A stretch of 6,137 nucleotides of DNA from a bacterium (GCA_021823605.1 JAKANV010000042.1:1-6137), one strand, 5' to 3'; shown: positions 1 through 6,137, counted from the first letter of the stretch. Made by a program: numbers and translations. The notes: a model not told the origin generated them from the sequence alone.

Positions 1-1288
1 TCACCACTTCAACGATAGTCTTTCCCCCTACGGTCACGGCGGCAATTTCGGGCTTCAATCTGGTGCCTTTACACTTCGGACACTCTTTCTCGCTCATATA
101 TCTTTCTATCTCTTTTCGAACGTAATCAGAGTCGGTTTCTTTGTGCCTGCGCCCAAGATTAGCTACCACTCCCTCATAAGTTGAGTCGTATTCTCTGAGC
201 CCCATTCTGACTCTATAAACCTCATCACCCGTTCCGTACATTACCAAGTCTTTCGCTTTTTTCGGCAAATCCTTGTACGGCGCATTTATATCAAATCCAT
301 GCTTATCAGCGACCGCATAAAGCAGCTTTATGTACCAGCCCATTTTGCTCGCCGTCCTGCTCCACGGTCTAATCGCTCCTTCCGGAATGGAAAGTTTCGG
401 GTTTGGCACCACTAGCTTCGGATCAATTTCTAGCTTTACGCCTAAACCTGTGCAATATGGACAAGCGCCATATGGTGAGTTAAATGAGAAACTTCTCGGT
501 GATATTTCGGGAAGATTAATGCCGCAGTCAAGGCAGGCGAAGTGCTGGGAGAATATCTTTTCTTCGACGCTCGAAGTATTCCAAAGAATCATCATCCCCT
601 CACCCAGGTTGACGGCCGTTTCCACAGACTGGGCAACGCGCTTCCCCACTTCCGGAGTTAGCGCAAAACGGTCCACCACAGCCTCGATGGTATGCTTTTT
701 GTTCTTATCCAGTGGCGGCAGGTCATCTATCTCAAAAACCTTCCCATCTACACGAACACGGGCATATCCGGCTTTTGTCAGCTCTTCAAAGACATATTTG
801 TGAACACCTTTTTTATCACGAATAATGGGAGCCAGAATAATAAAACGCGAGCCCTTTTTCATTGCCATAATTTGATCAATAATCTGCGGGATAGTCTGCT
901 TCTTGATTTCTTTGCCGCAAAGCGGACAATGAGGAACACCGATGCGGGCATATAGAATCCTTAAATAATCGTAAATTTCCGTAACCGTACCCACCGTAGA
1001 ACGCGGATTTCTGGTAGTTGACTTCTGATCTATTGAGATTGCCGGTGAGAGCCCGTCTATCTGGTCTACGTCCGGTTTTTCCATTAGACCAAGGAACTGG
1101 CGCGCATATGAGGATAAACTCTCCACATAACGCCTCTGTCCCTCAGCATAAATAGTATCAAAAGCCAAAGAAGACTTTCCTGAACCGGAAAGTCCTGTAA
1201 ACACGACTAATTTATCTCGTGGAATCTCGACATCTATATTCTTTAAGTTGTGTTCGCGAGCCCCGCGAACGTATATTTTATCCTGCAT
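1..1288 (-). CDS. uvrA: UvrA excinuclease ABC subunit A, N-terminal part (runs off left edge)
   Basis: UvrA is the ATP-dependent DNA-damage sensor of nucleotide excision repair; it acts as a dimer and loads UvrB at lesions. The visible part is 429 complete codons of a family usually about 940 residues long. It opens with MQDKIYVRGAREHNLKNI. Walker A is GLSGSGKS at residues 32-39, followed by the family block DQIDGLSPAISIDQK (about 75-89). The first zinc module is C252-x2-C255-x20-C276-x2-C279, and CPKCKGTRL starts at residue 403. The ABC signature, second ATPase half and second zinc module lie beyond the left edge. The ATG at 1288 is preceded by AGAGG (1296-1300 on the complement) with 7 nt spacing, and a near-consensus promoter lies upstream. 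The frame is intact. Identification is secure from motif order; only the missing C-terminus is unknown. Confidence 0.97.
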   Translation of the reverse strand, partial: MQDKIYVRGAREHNLKNIDVEIPRDKLVVFTGLSGSGKSSLAFDTIYAEGQRRYVESLSSYARQFLGLMEKPDVDQIDGLSPAISIDQKSTTRNPRSTVGTVTEIYDYLRILYARIGVPHCPLCGKEIKKQTIPQIIDQIMAMKKGSRFIILAPIIRDKKGVHKYVFEELTKAGYARVRVDGKVFEIDDLPPLDKNKKHTIEAVVDRFALTPEVGKRVAQSVETAVNLGEGMMILWNTSSVEEKIFSQHFACLDCGINLPEISPRSFSFNSPYGACPYCTGLGVKLEIDPKLVVPNPKLSIPEGAIRPWSRTASKMGWYIKLLYAVADKHGFDINAPYKDLPKKAKDLVMYGTGDEVYRVRMGLREYDSTYEGVVANLGRRHKETDSDYVRKEIERYMSEKECPKCKGTRLKPEIAAVTVGGKTIVEVV

Positions 1289-1367
1289 AACCCATCCTCT
1301 ATTCCCCTCAAAAGGGAAAGTATATCAATAAAAAAGCTTCTTTAAGCCCAAATCTAGAAACCTAAAT

Positions 1368-1396
1368 ATTATATAGAGTTTTTCCAGAAATTTCAA
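1368..1396 (-). promoter_or_regulatory. Sigma-70-type promoter of uvrA
   Basis: On the minus strand TTGAAA (1396-1391) is followed by a 17-bp spacer and a perfect TATAAT (1373-1368). The start of transcription would fall near 1361, giving a leader of roughly 70 nt before the uvrA ATG. The promoter lies just after the terminator of the small-gene cluster, so uvrA has its own transcription start. GAAATTTC, an 8-bp palindrome, overlaps the -35 edge. I see no GAAC-n4-GTTC type or CTG-n10-CAG type LexA box here. Confidence 0.8.
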
Positions 1397-1408
1397 GACT
1401 TTTTATAA

Positions 1409-1439
1409 GAAAAAAGGACTTCCCTTTTCAAAAAAGTCC
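1409..1439 (-). terminator. Rho-independent terminator of the small-gene cluster
   Basis: On the minus strand GGACTT (1439-1434) and AAGTCC (1421-1416) form a 6-bp stem with a 12-nt loop, followed directly by TTTTTTC (1415-1409). It lies about 55 nt after the stop of the 51-aa zinc-ribbon gene and just ahead of the uvrA promoter. The stem is short, but the immediate six-T run supports the call. Confidence 0.65.
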
Positions 1440-1444
1440 CCTGT

Positions 1445-1478
1445 GGCGGGGACAAGATTATGTTCTCTTGTCCCCGCC
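1445..1478 (-). other. Strong 13-bp hairpin between the small-gene cluster and its terminator
   Basis: GGCGGGGACAAGA (1445-1457) pairs perfectly with its complement at 1466-1478 across an 8-nt loop. It begins 14 nt after the stop codon of the 51-aa gene. Neither strand has a T run directly after the stem: six T come about 9 nt later on the minus strand, and another six about 6 nt later on the plus strand. It could be a 3'-end stabilising hairpin, or the first of two tandem terminators with the hairpin at 1416-1439. Confidence 0.7.
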
Positions 1479-1492
1479 AATGCCCTTTTTTG

Positions 1493-1648
1493 CTAGGCCG
1501 TAATAGATACTTCACCAGTAGTTCCGCAATTCTGACAGCTCACCATCTCCTTGGTATTTGGTGAAACTACTACCACGACCGGAAAGTTACATTTCGGGCA
1601 AGATAACGTAAGCGTCCAATCTGGTTTTTTCACCTCTTGGCCGGCCAT
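1493..1648 (-). CDS. 51-aa zinc-ribbon protein of unknown function
   Basis: This small gene starts at ATG 1648 and stops with TAG at 1493. The protein begins MAGQEVKKPDWTL and has two cysteine pairs, CPKC at 17-20 and CQNC at 38-41, with a hydrophobic strand FPVVVVV between them. That pattern is a classic rubredoxin-type zinc ribbon. There is no signal peptide or membrane segment, so it is expected in the cytoplasm. It is the last gene of a four-gene cluster; the preceding gene's TGA ends 2 nt before this ATG. No strong Shine-Dalgarno sits at normal distance (AGGGG is about 12 nt away), so translation probably depends on coupling. Such ribbons bind nucleic acid or protein partners, or simply stabilise a fold; I cannot choose. 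The reading frame is well supported by the four cysteines and the tight spacing. Confidence 0.75.
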   Translation of the reverse strand: MAGQEVKKPDWTLTLSCPKCNFPVVVVVSPNTKEMVSCQNCGTTGEVSITA

Positions 1649-1650
1649 CT

Positions 1651-1767
1651 TCACTCACTTCCCCTGTCTTCTTGAAGGGCCTTTTTCCCTAGGATTACTC
1701 CAGCACAAAGCGCAAATAGGCCTTCACCAATCCATATGCAGAAAAGTATCCATGTTCCCGGTGTCAT
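1651..1767 (-). CDS. 38-aa single-helix membrane protein of unknown function
   Basis: A 39-codon frame runs from ATG 1767 to TGA 1651. The protein has one hydrophobic segment (about residues 5-27, with WILFCIWIG and LFALCAGVIL) followed by a short charged tail, KKALQEDRGSE. It looks like a small bitopic membrane protein with two Trp and two Cys in or near the helix. The main evidence for translation is its ribosome-binding site: AGGGGGTGA (1779-1771 on the complement), nearly the full anti-Shine-Dalgarno match, only 3 nt from the ATG. That site contains the TAG stop of the previous gene, and the gene's own stop is 2 nt from the next start. I do not recognise a family; genes this short are usually missed by automatic calling. 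Confidence 0.65.
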   Translation of the reverse strand: MTPGTWILFCIWIGEGLFALCAGVILGKKALQEDRGSE

Positions 1768-1777
1768 CGCTCACCCC

Positions 1778-1981
1778 CTAAGTTCTTTTTGTCATTAGTT
1801 CCTTGATAGCAAGGAGCGCTACAATTCCATCCATGGCGCATATAACCGAGAAGGAAATGGTTATAAATGTCATGGCGGTCTCAGACTCCCTGACGACTGC
1901 GTAAATGCTAAGTCCGCCGACAATGAAGCAGATGATAGCGAAGGCCAAAAGCGCCAGTACTATCTTCATTAAAACCGACAC
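1778..1981 (-). CDS. 67-aa two-helix membrane protein of unknown function
   Basis: The gene starts with GTG at 1981 and ends with TAG at 1778. The GTG is preferred over the ATG four codons later because AAAGGAG (1994-1988 on the complement) is 6 nt from the GTG but about 18 nt from the ATG. The protein has two predicted membrane helices, about residues 5-30 and 37-59, joined by a short charged turn (RESET) and ending in a basic tail, KELMTKRT. Its Shine-Dalgarno overlaps the last base of the upstream 93-aa gene's stop codon, and its own stop lies inside the Shine-Dalgarno of the 38-aa gene. No conserved motif points to a transporter, toxin or holin family, so the function is unknown. Confidence 0.75.
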   Translation of the reverse strand: MSVLMKIVLALLAFAIICFIVGGLSIYAVVRESETAMTFITISFSVICAMDGIVALLAIKELMTKRT

Positions 1982-1993
1982 TGGTGTCTCCTT

Positions 1994-2275
1994 TCAAACT
2001 TCCTTCGCCAGACGGCCCGTGAGATATACGAGAAAAATGAGCGTAGCCAATTCGATGAAGAAGATGAGAAATCCCAGTTCGGGATGTTGAATAAGAGAGA
2101 CGACTGCGAAGAGCGGCACCATAAGGCCGAATGACCAAAACAGAATAACCAGTCGCCCGCCTGACTCAGAATACTTCCCTTCCTTGACGCATGAAAAAGC
2201 GACGCATACCATAACCACATAAACTACCGTCAAGAATACAGCTAAACATAGTCCAATAATTTCGAGTGGCGACAT
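1994..2275 (-). CDS. 93-aa three-helix membrane protein of unknown function
   Basis: This is the first gene of the small-gene cluster. ATG 2275 is preceded by GGGGGTG (2287-2281 on the complement) with a 5-nt spacer, a strong ribosome-binding site. Three hydrophobic segments stand out: about residues 4-30, 41-62 and 67-87. They are separated by a short charged loop (KEGKYSESGGR) and by QHPE. The first segment is not followed by a convincing signal-peptidase site, so it is more likely an integral membrane protein than a secreted one. The first helix carries three cysteines. Two overlapping minus-strand frames in the same stretch lack ribosome-binding sites and are shadows. No family recognised; helix count and small size alone are not enough to propose a role. 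Confidence 0.75.
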   Translation of the reverse strand: MSPLEIIGLCLAVFLTVVYVVMVCVAFSCVKEGKYSESGGRLVILFWSFGLMVPLFAVVSLIQHPELGFLIFFIELATLIFLVYLTGRLAKEV

Positions 2276-2305
2276 CTTTTCACCCCCTTTTCAAGTTTCG
2301 AGCTT

Positions 2306-2355
2306 CAAAAGGCTGAGGTAAATACCCCAACCTCTTTTGGCTAATTTGAGCCTTT
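2306..2355 (-). other. Structured leader of the small-gene cluster
   Basis: Downstream of the promoter the minus strand can fold two ways. CAAAAGAGGT (2339-2330) can pair with ACCT-cagc-CTTTTG (2319-2306) across a 10-nt loop. Upstream, GGCT (2352-2349) can pair with AGCC nearby, or AAAGGCT (2355-2349) with AGCCTTT (2314-2308). The expected transcription start near 2349 would leave out most of the latter. No T run follows, so this is not a good terminator for nrdR-like. A regulatory role is possible but unproven. Confidence 0.3.
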
Positions 2356-2384
2356 ATTATAGCACTTTTAGTACTTTCTGAAAA
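2356..2384 (-). promoter_or_regulatory. Extended -10 promoter of the small-gene cluster
   Basis: The minus strand shows TGC-TATAAT (2364-2356), an extended -10 with a perfect hexamer, and TTTTCA (2384-2379) at 17-bp spacing as a partial -35. The -35 region sits inside the last codons of the nrdR-like gene. Transcription would begin near 2349, leaving about 74 nt of leader before the 93-aa gene. Read-through from nrdR-like is also possible because no terminator separates them. Confidence 0.7.
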
Positions 2385-2814
2385 GCTTTATGAAATCCTC
2401 TTCCCCTTTTGGCTGCTTATTATAGACGAGGAATCGAACGAATGTTTTGATATTTCGAAACTTCAGCGTTTTTAGAACTATATCTGATATTTCTGAAGTT
2501 TTAACCTCTTTTTTACCAAGGTCGAGTATCCTCGACTCAACAACATCGACAATTTTGTTTACTATCCTCTCTTTATCTTTCCAGCTTAAGGCCGCCCTAT
2601 AAATACCCGAATAAACGTTCTCGCGAGAGTATCTCTCCTTTTTCCCTGATTTCTTTATAACAAAAAGAAAGTCCGGCCTTACTTTCTCATAAGTAGTAAA
2701 CGTTTTACCGCATTTACGGCAGAGTCTTCTGCGCCAAATCTGTGAGGAATCAAAAGTAGAACGGCTATTTTTGACGTCATTAAAATCTTTTCTGCAGTAC
2801 GGACACTTAATCAT
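2368..2814 (-). CDS. Divergent NrdR-like transcriptional regulator (zinc ribbon + ATP-cone)
   Basis: The 148-aa protein has the NrdR layout. NrdR proteins bind ATP/dATP through the ATP-cone and repress ribonucleotide reductase genes at NrdR boxes. The N-terminal zinc ribbon has C4-x2-C7 and C32-x2-C35, with SR at 17-18, WRRR at 27-30 and FTTYE at 39-43, all familiar from the family. The ATP-cone follows at about 47-137 (FVIKKSGKKERYSRENVYSGI, GKKEV, VRFLVYN). Length is typical (about 150). It is divergent: the usual LEKRPVS stretch after the first cone helix is replaced by LSWKDKER, and the usual YRSFED-type ending reads YNKQPKGEED. The ATG at 2814 has no Shine-Dalgarno. No ribonucleotide reductase gene is in the window, so the target is unknown, and I leave the gene symbol blank because of the divergence. 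Confidence 0.8.
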   Translation of the reverse strand: MIKCPYCRKDFNDVKNSRSTFDSSQIWRRRLCRKCGKTFTTYEKVRPDFLFVIKKSGKKERYSRENVYSGIYRAALSWKDKERIVNKIVDVVESRILDLGKKEVKTSEISDIVLKTLKFRNIKTFVRFLVYNKQPKGEEDFIKLFRKY

Positions 2815-2972
2815 ATCAATATCTTGACATAAGGTTATTAATTTTTCAACTTGATTTAGTGTTTTTTATGCTCAGAACTTACCTAATTCTTGTACACATA
2901 AGCCAATATCAACATAGAAACATCAAAGATATTATGAGACTAGTTAGCAACTTGATAACAAAAGGAGGAAAA
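2815..2972. promoter_or_regulatory. Divergent intergenic region between nrdR-like and the TIM-barrel gene
   Basis: This 158-bp AT-rich spacer must hold promoters for both neighbours, but none is clear. Minus-strand candidates are TTGAAA (2849-2844) with a poor -10 near 2825. Plus-strand candidates are TTGTAC (2890-2895), 17 bp, CATAGA (2913-2918), and an isolated TTGACA (2824-2829) with no good partner. The frame of the plus-strand gene is open through the right-hand part by chance, from a GTG at 2859, but has no ribosome-binding site there. Confidence 0.35.
2961..2968 (+). promoter_or_regulatory. Shine-Dalgarno AAAGGAGG fixing the start at 2973
   Basis: AAAGGAGG is an almost perfect anti-16S match 4 nt before ATG 2973. 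It decides between this start and the upstream in-frame ATG codons at 2868 and 2934 or the GTG at 2859, none of which has a ribosome-binding site. Confidence 0.85.
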
Positions 2973-3752
2973 ATGAGACGAGTACCATATATTGGCATTA
3001 CCGGTTTCATGAATCGCAAGGAAGTTGAAGAAGTGATGAGCGTAATACCGGAAGGAGCAGTACATAAGTTCATGGTTGGAGTACTGGCAAGCCCGAAGAC
3101 GATCTCAGGTGCAGGCAACAAGTGGGTCGGCAGATATCCCCTCGCAGAGAAAATCGGTGGTATATTCCCTGAAGACAAAAGAGCTTTCAACCTGATTCAT
3201 TACGGTGACGGTCTGAAAAGTTCCGAGGGCTTGGGGAAAACACTGATTTCCGTCAGAGAGCAGTTCGGTGGACCAAACATGCACGGCTACCAGCTGAACA
3301 TGGCATGGCCAAAAGGTCAGGAAATAGCCGAATTCAAGGAAAAGTACCCCGAAATGCAGATAGTTCTCCAAGCCGGAAGATGGGCCCTCGAGGATTCGAC
3401 CGAGTCAGCATTATCGTTGATGAAACGTTTCCGCGAAACTTATCCGAATGGAGAGGTTGACTATCTGATACTCGATATCAGCGGTGGCCTCGGCGTCCCC
3501 CTCTCTCCGTCTCTGATGGTTACAAACCTGAAAATCATGCAAGCAGCCGCTCTGGATGTCAGTTACACCGCTGCTGGCGGACTGCATAAGGGCAATCTCC
3601 ACCTGATTAATCCGATAGTCGAGATTTGCCCTGACATCAGTCTCGACGCCGAAGGAGCGCTTCGTAATCCGATGGACGACAGCTTGATAATGAGTGAAGC
3701 TATCGGATACACAAAAGGCGCATATGAGAAGCTAGGTCGTATTTCGTCCTAA
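2973..3752 (+). CDS. Probable TIM-barrel protein, distantly TrpF-like, function unknown
   Basis: The 259-aa product begins MRRVPYIGITGFMNRKEVEE. Alternating beta-alpha blocks suggest a (beta/alpha)8 barrel: PYIGITGF, KFMVGVLAS, AFNLIHYG, MHGYQLNMAWP, MQIVLQAG, VDYLILDISGGLG, DVSYTAAGGL, DISLDAEGAL. Four blocks resemble phosphoribosylanthranilate isomerase (TrpF, tryptophan synthesis). ITGFMNRKEV is like ICGLTRPEDV, LILDISGGLG like LLD..GGTG with the catalytic Asp (D168 here), and AAGGL and DAEGAL like the two phosphate-binding loops. The catalytic Cys of TrpF reads Thr10, and no other trp gene is near, so true isomerase activity is doubtful. It could be another phosphate-binding barrel enzyme. 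The chosen start is set by AAAGGAGG at 2961-2968. It diverges from nrdR-like, converges on uvrB, and ends 17 nt before a strong terminator. I see no signal peptide or membrane helix. Confidence 0.8.
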   Translation: MRRVPYIGITGFMNRKEVEEVMSVIPEGAVHKFMVGVLASPKTISGAGNKWVGRYPLAEKIGGIFPEDKRAFNLIHYGDGLKSSEGLGKTLISVREQFGGPNMHGYQLNMAWPKGQEIAEFKEKYPEMQIVLQAGRWALEDSTESALSLMKRFRETYPNGEVDYLILDISGGLGVPLSPSLMVTNLKIMQAAALDVSYTAAGGLHKGNLHLINPIVEICPDISLDAEGALRNPMDDSLIMSEAIGYTKGAYEKLGRISS

Positions 3753-3769
3753 TAAATTGTAACTACTTG

Positions 3770-3793
3770 AGCCCCGCGAAAGCGGGGCTTTTC

Positions 3794-3795
<2 letters not shown>
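3770..3795 (+). terminator. Rho-independent terminator between the convergent TIM-barrel and uvrB genes
   Basis: AGCCCCGC (3770-3777), a GAAA tetraloop and GCGGGGCT (3782-3789) form an 8-bp GC-rich stem followed by TTTTCTT on the plus strand. It clearly serves the plus-strand gene. For uvrB, whose stop is 4 nt from the stem, the minus strand lacks a T run after the hairpin, so any termination there would be weaker or of another kind. Confidence 0.9.
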
Positions 3796-5836
<2,041 letters not shown>

Positions 5837-5844
5837 AGCGATTT

Positions 5845-5850
5845 ATTATA
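5845..5850 (-). promoter_or_regulatory. -10 element of uvrB, likely leaderless start
   Basis: A perfect TATAAT (5850-5845 on the complement) ends 8 nt before the uvrB ATG, so transcription would begin about 2 nt ahead of the start codon. The matching -35 position (5873-5868) reads TAGAAT, only 3 of 6 to consensus. The base context GGT-TATAAT is one base short of an extended -10. Absence of a Shine-Dalgarno agrees with a leaderless message. Confidence 0.55.
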
Positions 5851-5856
5851 ACCTAA

Positions 5857-5886
5857 AAGAGACTTAAATTCTAGTTTAAGCCTCTT
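5857..5886 (-). repeat. Inverted repeat upstream of uvrB: possible terminator or operator
   Basis: AAGAGaCTTAAA (5857-5868) and TTTAAGcCTCTT (5875-5886) are 12-nt arms with one mismatch around a 6-nt centre. On the minus strand the stem is followed by TT, giving CTCTTTTAGG, a weak T run, so it may terminate the gene ending at 5911. It also covers the -35 region of uvrB, where an inverted repeat would suit an operator. Confidence 0.55.
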
Positions 5887-5898
5887 AAAATTTTTAAG
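5884..5898. repeat. 15-bp palindrome CTTAAAA-t-TTTTAAG
   Basis: Perfect 7-bp arms flank one central base. It overlaps the end of the preceding inverted repeat and repeats the same CTTAAA/TTTAAG half-site, giving four half-sites within 36 bp upstream of uvrB (5863, 5875, 5884, 5893). It lies 12 nt after the stop of the upstream gene on the minus strand. Confidence 0.5.
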
Positions 5899-5910
5899 AA
5901 TTAATCCGAT

Positions 5911-6126
5911 TTATGGTGTCAGTGCGAATGATTTGTAGAACTTGGTGTAATATTTCTCATTCCATTTATCATAGTCATCCGTTTTTATGAAAAGCGCCCT
6001 ATCACGATAAGGGATAACGATAACACCCACCTTCTTATCTAATTCTTTATCTTTATAGGTAAACTTTGTTCCCGAAAAAGTAGAAATATCTATTTTTTCC
6101 TCAGTAGCAGCCAAGTCCAAATGCGT
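5911..6126 (-). CDS. C-terminal fragment of an unidentified protein (5' end lost at contig edge)
   Basis: The frame ends with TAA at 5911 and encodes about 72 visible residues ending NEKYYTKFYKSFALTP. The middle reads as alternating polar strands (TKFTYKDKEL, VGVIVIPYRDRALFI) and a Tyr/Lys-rich helix, rather like the C-terminus of small secreted or lipoprotein-type proteins common in such genomes. That likeness is only an impression. The apparent in-frame stop at 6127-6129 uses base 6129, which is the first base of a presumed adapter remnant, so the frame is probably still open and the protein longer. A TTG at 6120 could serve as a start but has no convincing ribosome-binding site. The gene precedes uvrB by 74 nt on the same strand, with a palindrome between them. 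Function unknown. Confidence 0.55.
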   Translation of the reverse strand, partial: THLDLAATEEKIDISTFSGTKFTYKDKELDKKVGVIVIPYRDRALFIKTDDYDKWNEKYYTKFYKSFALTP

Positions 6127-6128
6127 TT

Positions 6129-6137
6129 AGATCGGAA
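6129..6137 (+). other. Probable Illumina adapter remnant at the sequence end
   Basis: The final nine bases, agatcggaa, equal the first nine bases of the widely used TruSeq adapter (AGATCGGAAGAGC). They sit exactly at the window end, as expected for an untrimmed read-through that became a contig terminus. Biological sequence is therefore trustworthy only to about 6128. Confidence 0.7.

Noticed and set aside
330..803. 157-codon plus-strand open frame
   Set aside because: It lies wholly inside the uvrA coding region on the other strand, has no ribosome-binding site and gives a low-complexity product; it is a shadow.
1289..1420. LexA (SOS) box before uvrA
   Set aside because: Looked for GAAC-n4-GTTC and CTG-n10-CAG patterns; only a short GAAATTTC palindrome is present.
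1551..1781. 76-codon plus-strand open frame
   Set aside because: It is antisense to the 51-aa and 38-aa genes, which have better start signals and a clear zinc-ribbon pattern.
1908..2220. Two further minus-strand frames overlapping the 93-aa and 67-aa genes
   Set aside because: No ribosome-binding sites and non-membrane, irregular composition; the 93-aa and 67-aa frames explain the stretch with tight spacing.
2859..2972. N-terminal extension of the TIM-barrel gene to the GTG at 2859
   Set aside because: The frame is open but no start there has a Shine-Dalgarno, while ATG 2973 has AAAGGAGG 4 nt upstream and begins directly with a barrel strand.
3770..3789. Hairpin as a full terminator for uvrB on the minus strand
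   Set aside because: The stem is strong but no T run follows it in that direction, so only the plus-strand call is supported.
6001..6025. Repeated GATAA/GATAAC units
   Set aside because: Three irregular copies inside a coding frame with uneven spacing; consistent with codon choice for the VIVIPYRD segment.

Overview
The window looks like the end of a metagenomic contig, or a whole short contig, from a low-to-moderate-GC bacterium. The compact genes, standard stop codons, short spacers and many small proteins of unknown function fit a Candidate Phyla Radiation (Parcubacteria-like) genome. That placement is an inference from gene style and the look of the UvrA/UvrB sequences; nothing in the window proves it. 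The last nine bases (agatcggaa) equal the start of the common Illumina TruSeq adapter, so the right edge is probably a contig end carrying residual adapter.

The minus strand carries most of the genes. Read right to left (5' to 3' on that strand) they are: the C-terminal end of an unidentified protein (5911-6126); complete uvrB (3794-5836); a divergent NrdR-like zinc-ribbon/ATP-cone regulator (2368-2814); a tight cluster of four very small genes (2275 to 1493); and the N-terminal 429 codons of uvrA (1288 to the left edge). One plus-strand gene, a probable TIM-barrel protein distantly resembling phosphoribosylanthranilate isomerase (2973-3752), diverges from the nrdR-like gene and converges on uvrB. 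A strong GAAA-loop terminator lies between the two stop codons.

UvrA and UvrB are the damage-recognition half of nucleotide excision repair. Here they are separate units on the same strand, each with its own TATAAT-type -10 element. The uvrA promoter is near-consensus (TTGAAA, 17 bp, TATAAT). The uvrB -10 lies only 8 nt before the ATG, with no Shine-Dalgarno, which suggests a leaderless transcript, and palindromic CTTAAA elements cover its -35 region.

The least described part is the small-gene cluster between nrdR-like and uvrA. It encodes a 93-aa three-helix membrane protein, a 67-aa two-helix membrane protein, a 38-aa single-helix protein and a 51-aa CxxC/CxxC zinc-ribbon protein. An extended -10 promoter sits in front and a hairpin plus a rho-independent terminator sit behind. 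Stop codons embedded in or next to the following ribosome-binding sites imply translational coupling. I do not recognise the function of the set.
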